From positions 10,512-67,571 of the forward strand of contig NZ_JALKFX010000021.1 in the NCBI RefSeq assembly GCF_023243045.1: 57,060 bases of DNA, read 5' to 3'. Below are positions 6,889 to 14,678 of the stretch, piece by piece; the stretch's first letter is position 1; every line of letters starts with the position of its first letter. The notes under the pieces are model-generated. The model was given only the letters and a program-made list of their open reading frames with translations. It did not search any database and was not told where the DNA came from. Both the position numbers and the translations under genes were made by a program. This DNA is from Frankia sp. AgB32. Lineage in GTDB: Bacteria; Actinomycetota; Actinomycetes; Frankiales; Frankiaceae.

Positions 6889-8234
6889 CGGATTTGCGCC
6901 GTGGATGCCCCGGTCTTCAGGCCGGATGCGGCAGCGATGCAATGCGCGGCGAGCAGCGGCGGCACCGCGTCCCCGACCTGCCGGAACCGCGCGGTCCTCG
7001 AACCGCGGAACGGGTAGTCGGCCGGGAAGCTCTGCAGGATCGCCGCCTGCTCGACCGTGATGCGAACGGAGTCCTTCTCGAACTGGGATTCGCCCTTGTC
7101 GCGGTCCTTGTGTCCCGGCCGGCCGAGCCGCGGGTCACCCTGGACGGTGGTCGCGGGCCGCTCTCGCACCCACGACACGTCGTTCAGCCGGCCGCCGAAG
7201 AACAACGTGCCCGCCGGCTGGTCAAGGTCGCGGACGGCGGCGTTCGCCTGGTTGCCGTTCCGGAGCCGCCACTCGACACCGGCCGAGTTGTGCCCGAACG
7301 CCATCGTCGGCGCCGGCTCATCGATCTGGCGGACGGCGGCGTTCGCCTGGTTGCCGGCGCGCAGCTCCCAGCGGCCGGCGTTCGCGACCGGCGTCGGCGC
7401 GGGCTGGTCGCGGCGGTGTTCGATCGGGATGCGGCCGGCGGCGGTCTCGCAACTCGGCTCCGTCCGTAGCGTCCACCCCGTGGCATAGCTGCCGCCCTGG
7501 CCGTACGCCCAGCGCGGCGCGCGGTTCCCCGCGACGGTCTGGGCCGGCCGGTCGACGCCGGTCATGCCGAGCGCCTCGGCCATGGGCACCCACCGGCGCA
7601 GGGGACCCGCGCCGAACAGGTCGGTGCCGCCCGCAGGCATGTGTGTGTGTGTGGGAACAGGTGGTTCCACCGGGCCGTCCACGGATGCCAGTAGCAGCGC
7701 GCGGACCCGAGTCTGGGGGACGCCGTAGTCGGCGGCGTTCAGCGTCCCGGTCCACGTCGACCAGCCGGCGGCACGGAGCGCGGCGGCGCAGGTCTCCCAC
7801 ACGGCGAGCGCGGGGGGGACTTGCTCCCAGACCATCCACCGGGGTCGGGCTTCGAGTGCCCACCGCAGCGGTTCGACGATCAGCAGCGAGCGGGGGTCCG
7901 CCGCGGCGACGGCGAGGGAGGCGCGGGAATCGACGCCGCGTGCAAGGTCAGCGATGGCCCGCCAGACCAGCGGCAGGTCGCGCCGTCCCCCACCGCGGCC
8001 CGCCATCGAGAACGCCTGGCAGGGAGGTGAGAACAGTAGGCCGTCCAGACGGCCGGCCATGCGGGTCGGGTCCACCTGGGCGACGTCGGCGCGGATGGTG
8101 CGCAGGCCGGCGGCTGCGCGGGTGGCGCAGGCGGCGGAGTCCCACTCGAAGCCGATCGGATCGAGGCCGAGCATTCGCGCGCCGAGGTCGAAGCCGCCAG
8201 GTCCGGCGCATCCGTCGACCACGAGGCCCGTCAT
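6885..8234 (-). CDS. DNA (cytosine-5-)-methyltransferase
   Basis: A 449-residue C5 methyltransferase. Visible motifs in order: I (VVDGCAGPGGFDLG, SAM binding), IV (LLFSPPCQAFSMAG, with the catalytic Pro-Cys), VI in the variant form WEQV, VIII (YGVPQTRVRALLLAS), IX (RPAQTV) and X (QVGDAVPPLLAAHCI). The region between VIII and IX contains two copies of a Q-A-N-A-A-V-R unit, the likely target-recognition part. ATG 8232-8234 overlaps the HNH stop. No restriction partner is obvious apart from the HNH gene, so it may be an orphan protective methylase. The last dozen residues come from a stray IS end (6897-6925). Confidence 0.9.
   Translation of the reverse strand: MTGLVVDGCAGPGGFDLGARMLGLDPIGFEWDSAACATRAAAGLRTIRADVAQVDPTRMAGRLDGLLFSPPCQAFSMAGRGGGRRDLPLVWRAIADLARGVDSRASLAVAAADPRSLLIVEPLRWALEARPRWMVWEQVPPALAVWETCAAALRAAGWSTWTGTLNAADYGVPQTRVRALLLASVDGPVEPPVPTHTHMPAGGTDLFGAGPLRRWVPMAEALGMTGVDRPAQTVAGNRAPRWAYGQGGSYATGWTLRTEPSCETAAGRIPIEHRRDQPAPTPVANAGRWELRAGNQANAAVRQIDEPAPTMAFGHNSAGVEWRLRNGNQANAAVRDLDQPAGTLFFGGRLNDVSWVRERPATTVQGDPRLGRPGHKDRDKGESQFEKDSVRITVEQAAILQSFPADYPFRGSRTARFRQVGDAVPPLLAAHCIAAASGLKTGASTAQIR
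6897..6925. repeat. Relic IS605 left-end sequence in the methyltransferase tail
   Basis: These 29 bp are identical to 13397-13425, the left end of the second IS605-type element, including most of its subterminal hairpin (tetraloop TTCA). At 6925 the match stops before the stem closes. No transposase lies beside it. On the minus strand it encodes part of the methyltransferase C-terminus. Confidence 0.6.
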
Positions 8235-8653
8235 GCCGCGTCCCACGAGTGCCGCATCAGCCCGAGGGTTTCGGCCACGAGAGGGTTAGCGTGAGCGTGA
8301 TCATGGCACGCCCGACACAGCAACACGATGTTGTTCGGGTCGGCCGGGTCACCGCCCCTGGAACGCAACAGCGGCTCATGCCCGTCCTCGCCGAGCCCGG
8401 TGCACACCCCGTCGATTCGGGCGCGACACCACGGGTCCTCGTCGACCATCGCGCGCAGGACAGCCGCACGCTTCGCGAACACGGCCCGTGCGCGGGCCCG
8501 GCTGGCCGCCGACTGTTGCACCGGCCCAGAGGCCGCGAGCTGTGCACGTCGTTGCGGCGTCGCGGTGCGGGCGAGCGGCGCCCGGGTGGTGAGCGGCGTC
8601 CGCCGGGCCGGGCTGGCGCCGCGCTGGAGCGGGGTCCGCCGGGGGAGGCTCAC
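8231..8653 (-). CDS. HNH endonuclease
   Basis: A 140-residue protein starting at GTG 8651-8653, overlapping the stop of the HTH gene (GTGA). The N-terminal half is basic and repetitive (Arg/Thr/Ser). The C-terminal half is an HNH fold: WCRARIDGVC for the first Cys pair, DGHEPLLRSRGGDPADPNNIVLLCRACHDHAH for the His, Asn and His of the nuclease plus the second Cys pair. HNH proteins of this size serve in phage packaging, homing or restriction. Coupling to a C5 methylase makes a restriction-like or nicking role possible, but there is no proof. Confidence 0.8.
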   Translation of the reverse strand: MSLPRRTPLQRGASPARRTPLTTRAPLARTATPQRRAQLAASGPVQQSAASRARARAVFAKRAAVLRAMVDEDPWCRARIDGVCTGLGEDGHEPLLRSRGGDPADPNNIVLLCRACHDHAHANPLVAETLGLMRHSWDAA

Positions 8654-8910
8654 CGGCCGTCGCCGTCGGCCACGATCGGGACGAGGGCGACCTGCATCCC
8701 GATCGTGGCCGCGACCCGGGTAACGGTCCCCAGCGACAGGTTGACCGGGTCCCGGCGGCCCTTCATCAGGCGGATGTACGTGGACGGAGAGAGGCCGAGG
8801 AGATCCTGTGCGGCGTAGTTGGTGGTCACGCCTCTGTGCTGGAGCCAGCGGCGGATCCCGGCCGCGAGCTCGTCCCGGAGCTGGGCGGTTTGGAGGGTGG
8901 GCGAGGCCAT
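8650..8910 (-). CDS. Small XRE-type helix-turn-helix regulator
   Basis: An 86-residue DNA-binding protein: a helical start (LRDELAAGIRRWLQHRGV), a helix-turn-helix (NYAAQDLLGLSPSTYIRLMKGRRDP), then NLSLGTVTRVAATIGMQVALVPI, the XRE/antitoxin-like tail. ATG is at 8908-8910. It is the first gene of the leftward unit with the HNH and methyltransferase genes, and the operator palindrome (site 3) lies just upstream, so autoregulation of a modification unit in the manner of a controller (C) protein is a reasonable inference. Confidence 0.7.
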   Translation of the reverse strand: MASPTLQTAQLRDELAAGIRRWLQHRGVTTNYAAQDLLGLSPSTYIRLMKGRRDPVNLSLGTVTRVAATIGMQVALVPIVADGDGR

Positions 8911-8920
8911 GACAGCAGAA

Positions 8921-8952
8921 TAGCGCCTTCATGAATCAACAGATCTGCTGAT
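8921..8952 (-). promoter_or_regulatory. Promoter with palindromic operator, site 3
   Basis: ATCAACAGATCTGCTGAT at 8935-8952 is an 18-bp palindrome with a single mismatched pair. It is preceded by TTCATGA and lies over the likely -35 region of the promoter for the 8910 gene (-10-like TATTCT at about 8918-8923 on the minus strand). Confidence 0.65.
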
Positions 8953-8996
8953 AGTGCGCCCTGTTCAAACCCTCATGATCCGTTGTGGTGCCGGCG

Positions 8997-9182
8997 TTAC
9001 TCCCCGGCAGCCGCGCGCACCGCAGCGGCCACCGCCGCATCCCACCCGTCCCGGAACGTGACCCGCCGCGCCGCCGGCACCGACGGAGGGATCTCCGGCG
9101 GCGCCCCGACCAGCGCGACGACGGCGGCCAGGCGCCGCCGCAACTCCGACTCCGGCGGACGCTCCTCCACCCGGCCTTCCAC
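8997..9182 (-). pseudogene. 3' fragment of a gene interrupted by IS605-type element 1
   Basis: About 61 codons in frame up to TAA at 8997, ending FRDGWDAAVAAAVRAAAGE. The reading frame runs straight out of the right end of the IS element. It may be the C-terminal part of the membrane-protein gene left at 10931-11226, or a separate small gene whose start was displaced. A GTG two bases after the IS end could still start translation. Confidence 0.45.
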
Positions 9183-9340
9183 TTGACGTCCTCTCCGCCC
9201 TGAAGGGCGGAGATTCCCGCCTGCTACACCCGGGTGAGGGTGAGCTTCGGGTGGGTTCCCGCTTCGTCGCGCGGCGCCGGCACGGGTGCCGGTCTTACCT
9301 GCGCTCCACGGGCAGACACCGCCAGTCCGGCGGCCAGCGC
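9183..9340 (-). ncRNA. Probable omega (reRNA) of TnpB 1
   Basis: In IS605-type elements the 3' end of tnpB plus the right end encode the guide RNA of TnpB. Here the right end has a strong hairpin and terminates at GACGTCAA. The guide would be the following host bases (GTGGAAGGCCGGGTGG). The 5' limit is a guess. Confidence 0.45.
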
Positions 9341-10429
9341 GACATTGACCGCCGCGTTCACATCCCTGTCGTGCACCGACCCGCACGCCGCGCACGTCCA
9401 CTCCCGGACCGCGAGCGGCTTCGGACCGTCCTTCACCCCGCAGGCCGAACACACCTGCGACGTCGGCTCGAACCGGCCGATCCGCACGAACTGCCGGCCG
9501 TGCCGTTCGGCCTTGTACTCCAGCATCGCGACGAACGCCGACCAGCCGGCGTCGTGCACCGACTTCGCCAGCCGCGTACGGGCAAGCCCCTTGACCGCCA
9601 GGTCCTCGACGGCGACCGCTTGGTTCTCGCGGATCAGCCTGGTGGAGAGCTGGTGGTGGAACTCGCGGCGCGCATCGGCCACGCGGGCATGCGCCCGAGC
9701 GACCTTCACCCGGGCCTTGGCCCGGTTCTGGGAACCCTTCTTCTTGCGGGATAGATCCCGCTGGGTCTTCTTCAGTCGCTTCTCCGCACGCCGCAGGAAC
9801 CGCGGGGAGGCGATTTTCGTGCCGTCGGAGAGGACCGCGAAGTGTGTCAGCCCAAGGTCGATACCGATCTCGGTGGGCGTGCCTGGCAGTGTCTCCTGCG
9901 GGCCGGTCTCCACGACGAAGCTCGCGAAGTACCGGCCCGCACTGTCCCGGACCACCGTCACCGACGACGGTGTTGAGGGCAACCGGCGGGACCAGCGCAC
10001 CTGAACGTCGCCGATCTTCGGCAGACGCAGCTTCCCGCCGGGAGTGATCGACCAACGGGCGTTCGCGGTGAACCGGACCGTTTGCCGGGTGTCTCGCTTC
10101 GACTTGAACCGCGGCGGACCCATTCGGGGGCGTTTCCCGGCCAGCCCGTCGAAGAAGTTCCGGTAGGCCGCGTCGAGGTCGCGTAGGGACTGCTGAAGGA
10201 TCACTGCGGACACTTCGGCGAGCCAGGCCCGTTCGGGGGTCTTCTTCGCCTCGGTGATCAGCAGCTTCGACAGGTCCCCGGTCTTCGGGAATGCCAACCC
10301 CGCCGCACGGGCGTCCTCCCGGGCGCGGAGGCCGTCGTTGTACACCACCCGGGCACACCCGAACGCCCGGGCCAGCGACTCGCGCTGCCCAGGACTCGGG
10401 TAGAGCCGGAAGCTGTACCGAAGCTGCAC
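9224..10429 (-). CDS. tnpB: TnpB RNA-guided nuclease of IS605 family
   Basis: A 401-residue TnpB. The RuvC-like nuclease is intact: the first Asp in EIGIDLGLTHFAVLSDG, the Glu in VAVEDLAVKGLA, the four-Cys zinc ribbon (CSACG, then CAACG) and the final Asp in HDRDVNAAVNVA. The N-terminal helical domain begins LRYSFRLYPSPGQRESLARAFG, typical of the family. Length is standard. It starts at GTG 10427-10429, back to back with tnpA (22 bp apart). TnpB cuts the DNA matching its omega RNA guide, next to the target motif, favouring element retention. It appears functional. Confidence 0.92.
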   Translation of the reverse strand: MQLRYSFRLYPSPGQRESLARAFGCARVVYNDGLRAREDARAAGLAFPKTGDLSKLLITEAKKTPERAWLAEVSAVILQQSLRDLDAAYRNFFDGLAGKRPRMGPPRFKSKRDTRQTVRFTANARWSITPGGKLRLPKIGDVQVRWSRRLPSTPSSVTVVRDSAGRYFASFVVETGPQETLPGTPTEIGIDLGLTHFAVLSDGTKIASPRFLRRAEKRLKKTQRDLSRKKKGSQNRAKARVKVARAHARVADARREFHHQLSTRLIRENQAVAVEDLAVKGLARTRLAKSVHDAGWSAFVAMLEYKAERHGRQFVRIGRFEPTSQVCSACGVKDGPKPLAVREWTCAACGSVHDRDVNAAVNVALAAGLAVSARGAQVRPAPVPAPRDEAGTHPKLTLTRV

Positions 10430-10451
10430 ACCCCAAGTCTACCCTTGGTCT

Positions 10452-10868
10452 ATGGCAGCCGATCTCAACATTCGCACTGGCAGGCACTGCGTTTTCGCGT
10501 TGCACGCCCACTTGGTTTTCGTCACGAAGTACCGGCATCGCGTCTTCGACGATCAGCACCTGACCCGCCTGGAAGAGATCATGCGGATGGTGTGTGGCGA
10601 CTTCGAAGTCGAGCTGGTCGAGTTCAACGGCGAACGCGACCACGTCCACCTCCTCGTCAACTTCCCGCCGAAGGTCGCCCTGTCGAAGCTGGTGAACAGC
10701 CTGAAAGGGGTGTCGTCGCGGCGGATGCGCCAGGAATTCCCCGAGCTGGCGCGGCACTACTGGCGGGCGAACCGGCTGTGGTCCGGGTCGTACTTCGCCG
10801 GATCGGTCGGTGGCGCGCCCCTGGACGTGCTCCGCCGGTACATCGAGGAGCAGGCCCGTCCGGCGTAG
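10452..10868 (+). CDS. tnpA: IS200-like Y1 transposase TnpA
   Basis: A 138-residue HUH-type single-strand transposase. It has the HUH motif in ERDHVHLLVNFPP and the catalytic tyrosine in VLRRYIEEQ. The body AHLVFVTKYRHRVFDD is the typical IS200 start. It is complete and of normal length. It cuts and rejoins single-stranded ends at the subterminal hairpins, probably at the lagging strand. It could also mobilise element 2, which lacks tnpA but has the same right end. Confidence 0.92.
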   Translation: MAADLNIRTGRHCVFALHAHLVFVTKYRHRVFDDQHLTRLEEIMRMVCGDFEVELVEFNGERDHVHLLVNFPPKVALSKLVNSLKGVSSRRMRQEFPELARHYWRANRLWSGSYFAGSVGGAPLDVLRRYIEEQARPA

Positions 10869-10931
10869 GGCACGCTCAGGCCGCAGGGCGGCCTTCCCGC
10901 GCGGCCCTTCACCCCCGGCCTGAAGGCCGGA

Positions 10932-11226
10932 GCACTGGGCCGCAACCTGGTAGCGCTCGACGCCGCCGCGGTGGACGCGGTGGCCGACTGGACCACCAGA
11001 ACCACGCCCAGAACGCCGCCGCACCCGCGCTGAAACCGGCCAGCGCACGATGGCCAGTAGACCAATACAGTGCCGCCGATGCCGCGTAGACGCATGCCAG
11101 CCACAGCCCGAACGTCGCGTCGAGCAGGCGTTTCGGAACGCCCCGTGCGAGGTTCCCGACGTAGAGGCCGATTAGCGCGAAGTCGGCGGCGCTCAGCGCG
11201 CGCGCCAGTTCAGGGACGCCGGTCAA
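10932..11226 (-). pseudogene. Membrane protein gene truncated by IS605-type element 1
   Basis: About 98 codons from a possible TTG at 11224-11226 run into the left end of the IS, which supplies a premature stop at 10909. The product has three hydrophobic segments (about residues 8-25, 33-50 and 57-75: ADFALIGLYVG, TFGLWLACVYAASAALYW, AGFSAGAAAFWAWFWW) followed by an Arg/Pro-rich tail. It was probably a small polytopic membrane protein of the element with a C-terminal cytoplasmic part now at 8997-9182. It overlaps the upstream gene by about 17 bases. Confidence 0.5.
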
Positions 11227-11500
11227 GGTCCACTCCGATCGTGACAATCGGTCCGGCCGTACCGATGGCCCGGCCGAGGGGAGACGCCGGCCGGCACCGC
11301 TCCGCGATCGAGCCGGCGGTGACGCACACCAGCCCGGTCGGCGCCGGCGGGCCGTCCGCCGGCGGGATGACGAGGAGGACCAGCGCGGACACGGCGGCGG
11401 CCAAGCCGACACCGCCGGTGATGGTGATGCCGGGCGTCAGGCACGCCGGCCAGCCGGCCCGCGGGCGCGGTACCCGCGGCACCCGATGCCTACCGCCCAC
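11210..11500 (-). CDS. Small membrane or secreted hypothetical protein
   Basis: A 96-residue protein. The start is uncertain; GTG 11498-11500 inside the end of the upstream gene is my choice. One hydrophobic segment (GVGLAAAVSALVLLVIPPA) follows a basic head, so it would sit in the membrane with a C-terminal domain of about 50 residues (LVCVTAGSIAERCRPASP) holding two cysteines, perhaps outside the cell. It is part of the tightly packed leftward unit. No family is recognised. Confidence 0.45.
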   Translation of the reverse strand: MGGRHRVPRVPRPRAGWPACLTPGITITGGVGLAAAVSALVLLVIPPADGPPAPTGLVCVTAGSIAERCRPASPLGRAIGTAGPIVTIGVDLDRRP

Positions 11501-11720
11501 CGGGCACCCCCCTACCCAGCGGCGTCCGGGCACCATCGCGGACGGCCGGGTGGACGTCACCCCAGAACCCGGACTGCCAGTCCACCGCCGGCGCCGGCCG
11601 CACCGGTACCGCCCGCCGCTCGGGATGCGCGGTCAGGAGCACCACGTACAACACCGTCGGCATGACCGCCACGAGGAGTAGCGCGACGCCCAGCAGGAAC
11701 CCGCGCACATCCCGGCTCAC
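11490..11720 (-). CDS. Single-pass membrane protein, hypothetical
   Basis: A 76-residue protein starting at GTG 11718-11720, in a GTGA overlap with the upstream stop. A short basic N-terminus (VSRDVRG) precedes one strong transmembrane helix (FLLGVALLLVAVMPTVLYVV). The 45-residue tail is Pro/Arg-rich, likely periplasmic or external. The layout fits a small phage-type membrane protein such as a spanin-like or exclusion factor, which is inference only. Confidence 0.5.
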   Translation of the reverse strand: MSRDVRGFLLGVALLLVAVMPTVLYVVLLTAHPERRAVPVRPAPAVDWQSGFWGDVHPAVRDGARTPLGRGVPGGR

Positions 11721-11974
11721 AGGACACCCCGCCGGCCGGCGTCCTCCCGGGCGCGGGCCACCTGCGCCCGCGCGAACCCGACGGATCGCTCCAGCTTGAT
11801 GAGGTCGTCGGCGAACTCGTCGAGCAACTCGGGGGGCAGGCTGTCGAAACCGGGGTGTGCCCGGAACGTGAACACTGCGGCGCGGGCGGCGTCGATGGCC
11901 GCGCGAAGTTCGGCTGTCGGGCCGGCCCCGCCGGCCGGGGACTGCCCGGCCGGCGGGGTGGGGGTGGCGTTCAC
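11717..11974 (-). CDS. Small helical hypothetical protein
   Basis: An 85-residue protein with a GTG start (11972-11974) overlapping the stop of the upstream gene. A Pro/Gly head is followed by two long helices (TAELRAAIDAARAAVFTFRAH and PELLDEFADDLIKLERSVGFARAQVARAREDAG), which could form a helical hairpin or a dimer. It is cytoplasmic, without motifs. Function is unknown. Confidence 0.5.
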   Translation of the reverse strand: MNATPTPPAGQSPAGGAGPTAELRAAIDAARAAVFTFRAHPGFDSLPPELLDEFADDLIKLERSVGFARAQVARAREDAGRRGVL

Positions 11975-12555
11975 GACGCGGCCTCGACTCGCACGACCTT
12001 GACACGGTCCGGCAGGGGCTCGCGGGTCCGGCAGTCCTCGAACTCCACTCCGAGGTTCGCCATGGCCCCGGTCCGATATGTCGAAATGCTGGCGATGGCC
12101 GCGAACCTGCCCACCAGAAGCTCCACCACCTCCCGGGTGACCTGCTCGGGCACGTCAATCTCGCCGGTCTCCGGGTCCATTCGCAGCGCGTCGGCGAGGC
12201 GTCCGCGCATCCGCGGGTGGTCCCACGAATCCCGAGTGACGCGCTCGCGGGCCGCGCGCCAGCCGGCCGGGTGGACGAACCTGCGGGCCTTCCACCCGAA
12301 CAGGCCCAGGGAGCGTCGGGCGAGCACACCCCGGGCCGTACCGAGCTTCTGGACGGCATCGTCCGCGGTGCCCATGAGCTCGATGACCTCGGCGAGCTTC
12401 GGCCCGTCGGGCAGCAGGTCCGCGTTCTCGGCGAGCGCCTCGGCCATCGCGGCGATGGTGCCGAGGGCCGCGTGGACGTCCGACCATGACAGCGCCGAGG
12501 CCGGCGGCTCGACCGGTGCGGCGGACGCCTCCACCGCGACGTTCTCCGTGCCCAT
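11971..12555 (-). CDS. Hypothetical element protein, 194 aa
   Basis: Starts at ATG 12553-12555 (MGTENVAVE). It consists of an N-terminal helical part (DVHAALGTIAAMAEALAENADLL, LAEVIELMGTADDAVQKLGTARG) and a C-terminal half with a basic aromatic patch (FGWKARRFVHPAGWRAARERV) and alternating strands (VEFEDCRTREPLPDRVKVVRVE). I do not recognise the family. It is the largest protein between the winged-helix gene and the truncated membrane gene, and its stop overlaps the next start. Arg-rich helices suggest DNA or protein binding. Confidence 0.5.
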   Translation of the reverse strand: MGTENVAVEASAAPVEPPASALSWSDVHAALGTIAAMAEALAENADLLPDGPKLAEVIELMGTADDAVQKLGTARGVLARRSLGLFGWKARRFVHPAGWRAARERVTRDSWDHPRMRGRLADALRMDPETGEIDVPEQVTREVVELLVGRFAAIASISTYRTGAMANLGVEFEDCRTREPLPDRVKVVRVEAAS

Positions 12556-12557
12556 CC

Positions 12558-12755
12558 TCAGTTCCCCCGTTCGATGGTGGTGGGGCTCCATCGGCGGCCG
12601 TCCGAGTGGACGATCCCGCCCTGCTGGAGCCGGTACAGGGCCGTCCGCACCTCGGCGGGCGGCAGGCGCAGCGCGGCGGCGAGCATCCGGGCGCGCACCG
12701 GCCGCCCCGCGAGTTCGACGGCGAGGAGTAACGCCCCCACCTGGCCGGCCGTCAC
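12558..12755 (-). CDS. Small winged-helix protein
   Basis: A 65-residue protein starting at GTG 12753-12755, overlapping the upstream stop. The whole length fits a minimal winged helix: helix 1 (AGQVGALLLAVELAG), helices 2 and 3 (RARMLAAALRLPPAEVRTALYRLQQGG) and a wing (IVHSDGRRWSPTTIE). Comparable mini-winged-helix proteins act as excisionases or local regulators. It stops 2 bp before the next ATG. Confidence 0.55.
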   Translation of the reverse strand: MTAGQVGALLLAVELAGRPVRARMLAAALRLPPAEVRTALYRLQQGGIVHSDGRRWSPTTIERGN

Positions 12756-13015
12756 GCGAGTGGCTCGACGAGTCGTTCGACCCGCTCACGGGACATGGGC
12801 TCTGGTCCCTCCCAGTCGATGTGGCCGGCGGCGCGCATCGTGGCCGCGAGTGACTCGATGGCATTCCGGTTAGCCCGCATCGCCTCGCCCACGGTCATCA
12901 GGCGCAGTAGAACCTCGTTACCGTCGAGGTCCGTGACGGCGATCGGGTTGCCTCGCAGTGCGCTGATCAGGTCGTGGTTGGTGAGCGCTACGACGGGCCG
13001 GTTCTGGGCGCTCAA
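12752..13015 (-). CDS. Hypothetical element protein, 87 aa
   Basis: I chose TTG 13013-13015, which overlaps the upstream TGA (TTGA), in line with the pattern of the unit. The N-terminal half has a short strand-rich part (ISALRGNPIAVTDLDGNEVLLRLM). The rest is helical (GEAMRANRNAIESLAATMRAAG, SRERVERLVEPLA). It has no known motif. A later start is possible. Confidence 0.45.
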   Translation of the reverse strand: MSAQNRPVVALTNHDLISALRGNPIAVTDLDGNEVLLRLMTVGEAMRANRNAIESLAATMRAAGHIDWEGPEPMSRERVERLVEPLA

Positions 13016-13230
13016 CGCGCGTTCCCCGATGCCCGGCGGGTGACGGTCACCCGCGCCGCTGGCGCGAGAGGCACCACTCGGTTGGCGGTCGGGACCAGCC
13101 ACCACAGGCCGTCCCGTCGCGGCTGGCCGGTGACGGCCGCCTGGCGCGGCTGGTGCTCGACGGCGATGATGACGTCGCCCTGCTCGATGTTCTCGGCGGC
13201 GAGGCTCAACGCCACCCGGGAGCCGATCAT
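13012..13230 (-). CDS. Small beta-rich hypothetical protein
   Basis: A 72-residue protein starting at ATG 13228-13230, coupled by ATGA to the broken zinc gene upstream. It has strands and turns (SRVALSLAAENIEQGDVIIAVEH, GLWWLVPTANRVVPLAPAARVTV), suggesting a small beta barrel or SH3-like fold. No function can be given. Confidence 0.5.
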   Translation of the reverse strand: MIGSRVALSLAAENIEQGDVIIAVEHQPRQAAVTGQPRRDGLWWLVPTANRVVPLAPAARVTVTRRASGNAR

Positions 13231-13396
13231 CGTGCGTTCTCCAAAGTGCGAAGGTCTCGCTTGAAGTGGCGAAGGTTCACCGGCGGCCGGTAGCAGCCCA
13301 CGCAGGGCTGGGTCGCGCCCGCCCAGGTGGGGGTTTCGCCGGCTCCCCGACACTCCCGGCACACCCCGGGCTCGAACCGGCGGTCACCGAGGAGTC
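13227..13396 (-). pseudogene. 3' fragment of a zinc-ribbon gene cut by IS605-type element 2
   Basis: The last 55 or so codons of a leftward gene, ending at TGA 13227. They contain CRECRGAGETPTWAGATQPCVGC, a clear zinc ribbon, and a basic C-terminus. The reading frame continues into the left end of element 2, so its start is lost. The other half may be the gene fragment at 14719-15048. Confidence 0.55.
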
Positions 13397-13484
13397 CGCC
13401 GTGGATGCCCCGGTCTTCAGGCCGGGGAGGAAACGGCGCCTCACGCTGGAACACATACGCGGATCCTTTCGGTAGAATGATGCC

Positions 13485-14678
13485 ATGTCCCGCTACCGGC
13501 TTTATCCGACCGCCGATCAGGCGGCCGTGATGGGCGAGCATTGCGGGCATGCACGCTATGTGTGGAACCTGGCCGTGGAACAGCGAGCGTGGTGGAATCC
13601 GCGCCGCGGGCCGGCACCGGGCTATGCGGAGCAGAACCGACAGTTGACCGAAGCGCGCCGCGCATTCGACTGGCTTGCGGCGGGCAGTATCATCGTTCAG
13701 CAGCAGGCGCTGCGGGACTTCTCCACCGCCATGGCCAACTTTTTTCGCGGCTCCCATCGGAAACCGGGTTTTCGGAAACGCGGCCGGTCCGAAGGGTTCC
13801 GGATCGTCGCCGTGAAAGCCAGTGACGTCCGGCAGGTCAACCGCCGCTGGTCCGAGCTGCGTGTGCCGAAGGTCGGCTGGGTACGGTTCCGCCGATCCCG
13901 CGCCGTTCCCGACGCGAAGTCGTATCGGATTACTCGGGATCGTGCGGGCCGCTGGCATGTCGCGTTCGCCGTCGCACCCGCACCGATCGACCCGCCTGGC
14001 ACCGGCGAGGTGGTGGGGGTCGACCGTGGCGTGGCCGTGTCGGCTGCGCTGAGCGGCGGGGAGCTGCTGGCCTGCCCCGGTCTGCGACCCGCCGAGGCCG
14101 CCCGGCTGGTCCGTCTGCAACGCCGGCTCGCCCGCGCGAAACGCGGCAGCAACCGGCGGGCCCGATTGAAGGCCCAGATCGCCCGACTGAAGACCCGGGA
14201 GGCTGACCGGCGGAAAGACTGGGTCGAGAAAACCTCCACCGATCTCGCGCGGCGGTACGACGTGATCCGCGTCGAGGACCTGCGGGTGAAGAACATGACC
14301 CGGTCGGCCCGGGGCACCGTCGAAGCACCTGGGAAGAATGTGCGGCAGAAAGCCGGGCTGAACCGCGCGATCCTCGGTGCCGGCTGGGGCCTGCTTGTTC
14401 AACGCTTGGAGCAGAAAGCCCCCGGTCGGGTCGAGAAGATCCCGGCCGCTTTTACGAGTCAGCGTTGCTCGGCCTGCGGGCATGTGGCGCCCGGGAACCG
14501 CGAGAGTCAAGCGGTATTCCGGTGCGCAGCCTGCGGCCACACGGCCAACGCTGACGTGAACGCAGCGGTGAATATCGCGGCCGGACGGGCCGTGACTGCG
14601 CGGGGAGGCGCGGCGTTGGCCGTGCCCGTGAACCGCGAACCTCAACACTGCGCACCTCCTCTTCTGGTGGGTGTGTAG
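13485..14678 (+). CDS. tnpB: TnpB RNA-guided nuclease of IS605 family
   Basis: A 397-residue TnpB, clearly distinct in sequence from the copy at 9224-10429. The nuclease residues are intact: Asp in VVGVDRGVAVSAALSGGE, Glu in IRVEDLRVKNMT, the zinc ribbon CSACG then CAACG, and Asp in NADVNAAVNIAAG. It starts at ATG 13485 (SRYRLYPTADQAAVMGEH). A TAGAAT-like -10 (13472-13477) lies 7 bp before it, so transcription may be nearly leaderless. It should still act as an omega-RNA-guided nuclease. Confidence 0.92.
   Translation: MSRYRLYPTADQAAVMGEHCGHARYVWNLAVEQRAWWNPRRGPAPGYAEQNRQLTEARRAFDWLAAGSIIVQQQALRDFSTAMANFFRGSHRKPGFRKRGRSEGFRIVAVKASDVRQVNRRWSELRVPKVGWVRFRRSRAVPDAKSYRITRDRAGRWHVAFAVAPAPIDPPGTGEVVGVDRGVAVSAALSGGELLACPGLRPAEAARLVRLQRRLARAKRGSNRRARLKAQIARLKTREADRRKDWVEKTSTDLARRYDVIRVEDLRVKNMTRSARGTVEAPGKNVRQKAGLNRAILGAGWGLLVQRLEQKAPGRVEKIPAAFTSQRCSACGHVAPGNRESQAVFRCAACGHTANADVNAAVNIAAGRAVTARGGAALAVPVNREPQHCAPPLLVGV

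Larger units (their letters stand above)
9183..10931. mobile_element. IS200/IS605-type element 1 (tnpA + tnpB)
   Basis: Divergent tnpA (rightward) and tnpB (leftward) are flanked by subterminal hairpins. The right end hairpin is 9193-9212 (tetraloop) and ends outward in GAGGACGTCAA on the minus strand, identical to element 2. The left-end hairpin is at 10915-10930. The exact left tip is uncertain by a few bases. It is inserted in a leftward gene of the integrated element. Confidence 0.8.

Noticed and set aside
8997-11048. 683-codon leftward frame spanning tnpB and tnpA
   Set aside because: It is a shadow frame across two recognisable IS genes. Only its last 61 codons beyond the IS are considered as a gene fragment.
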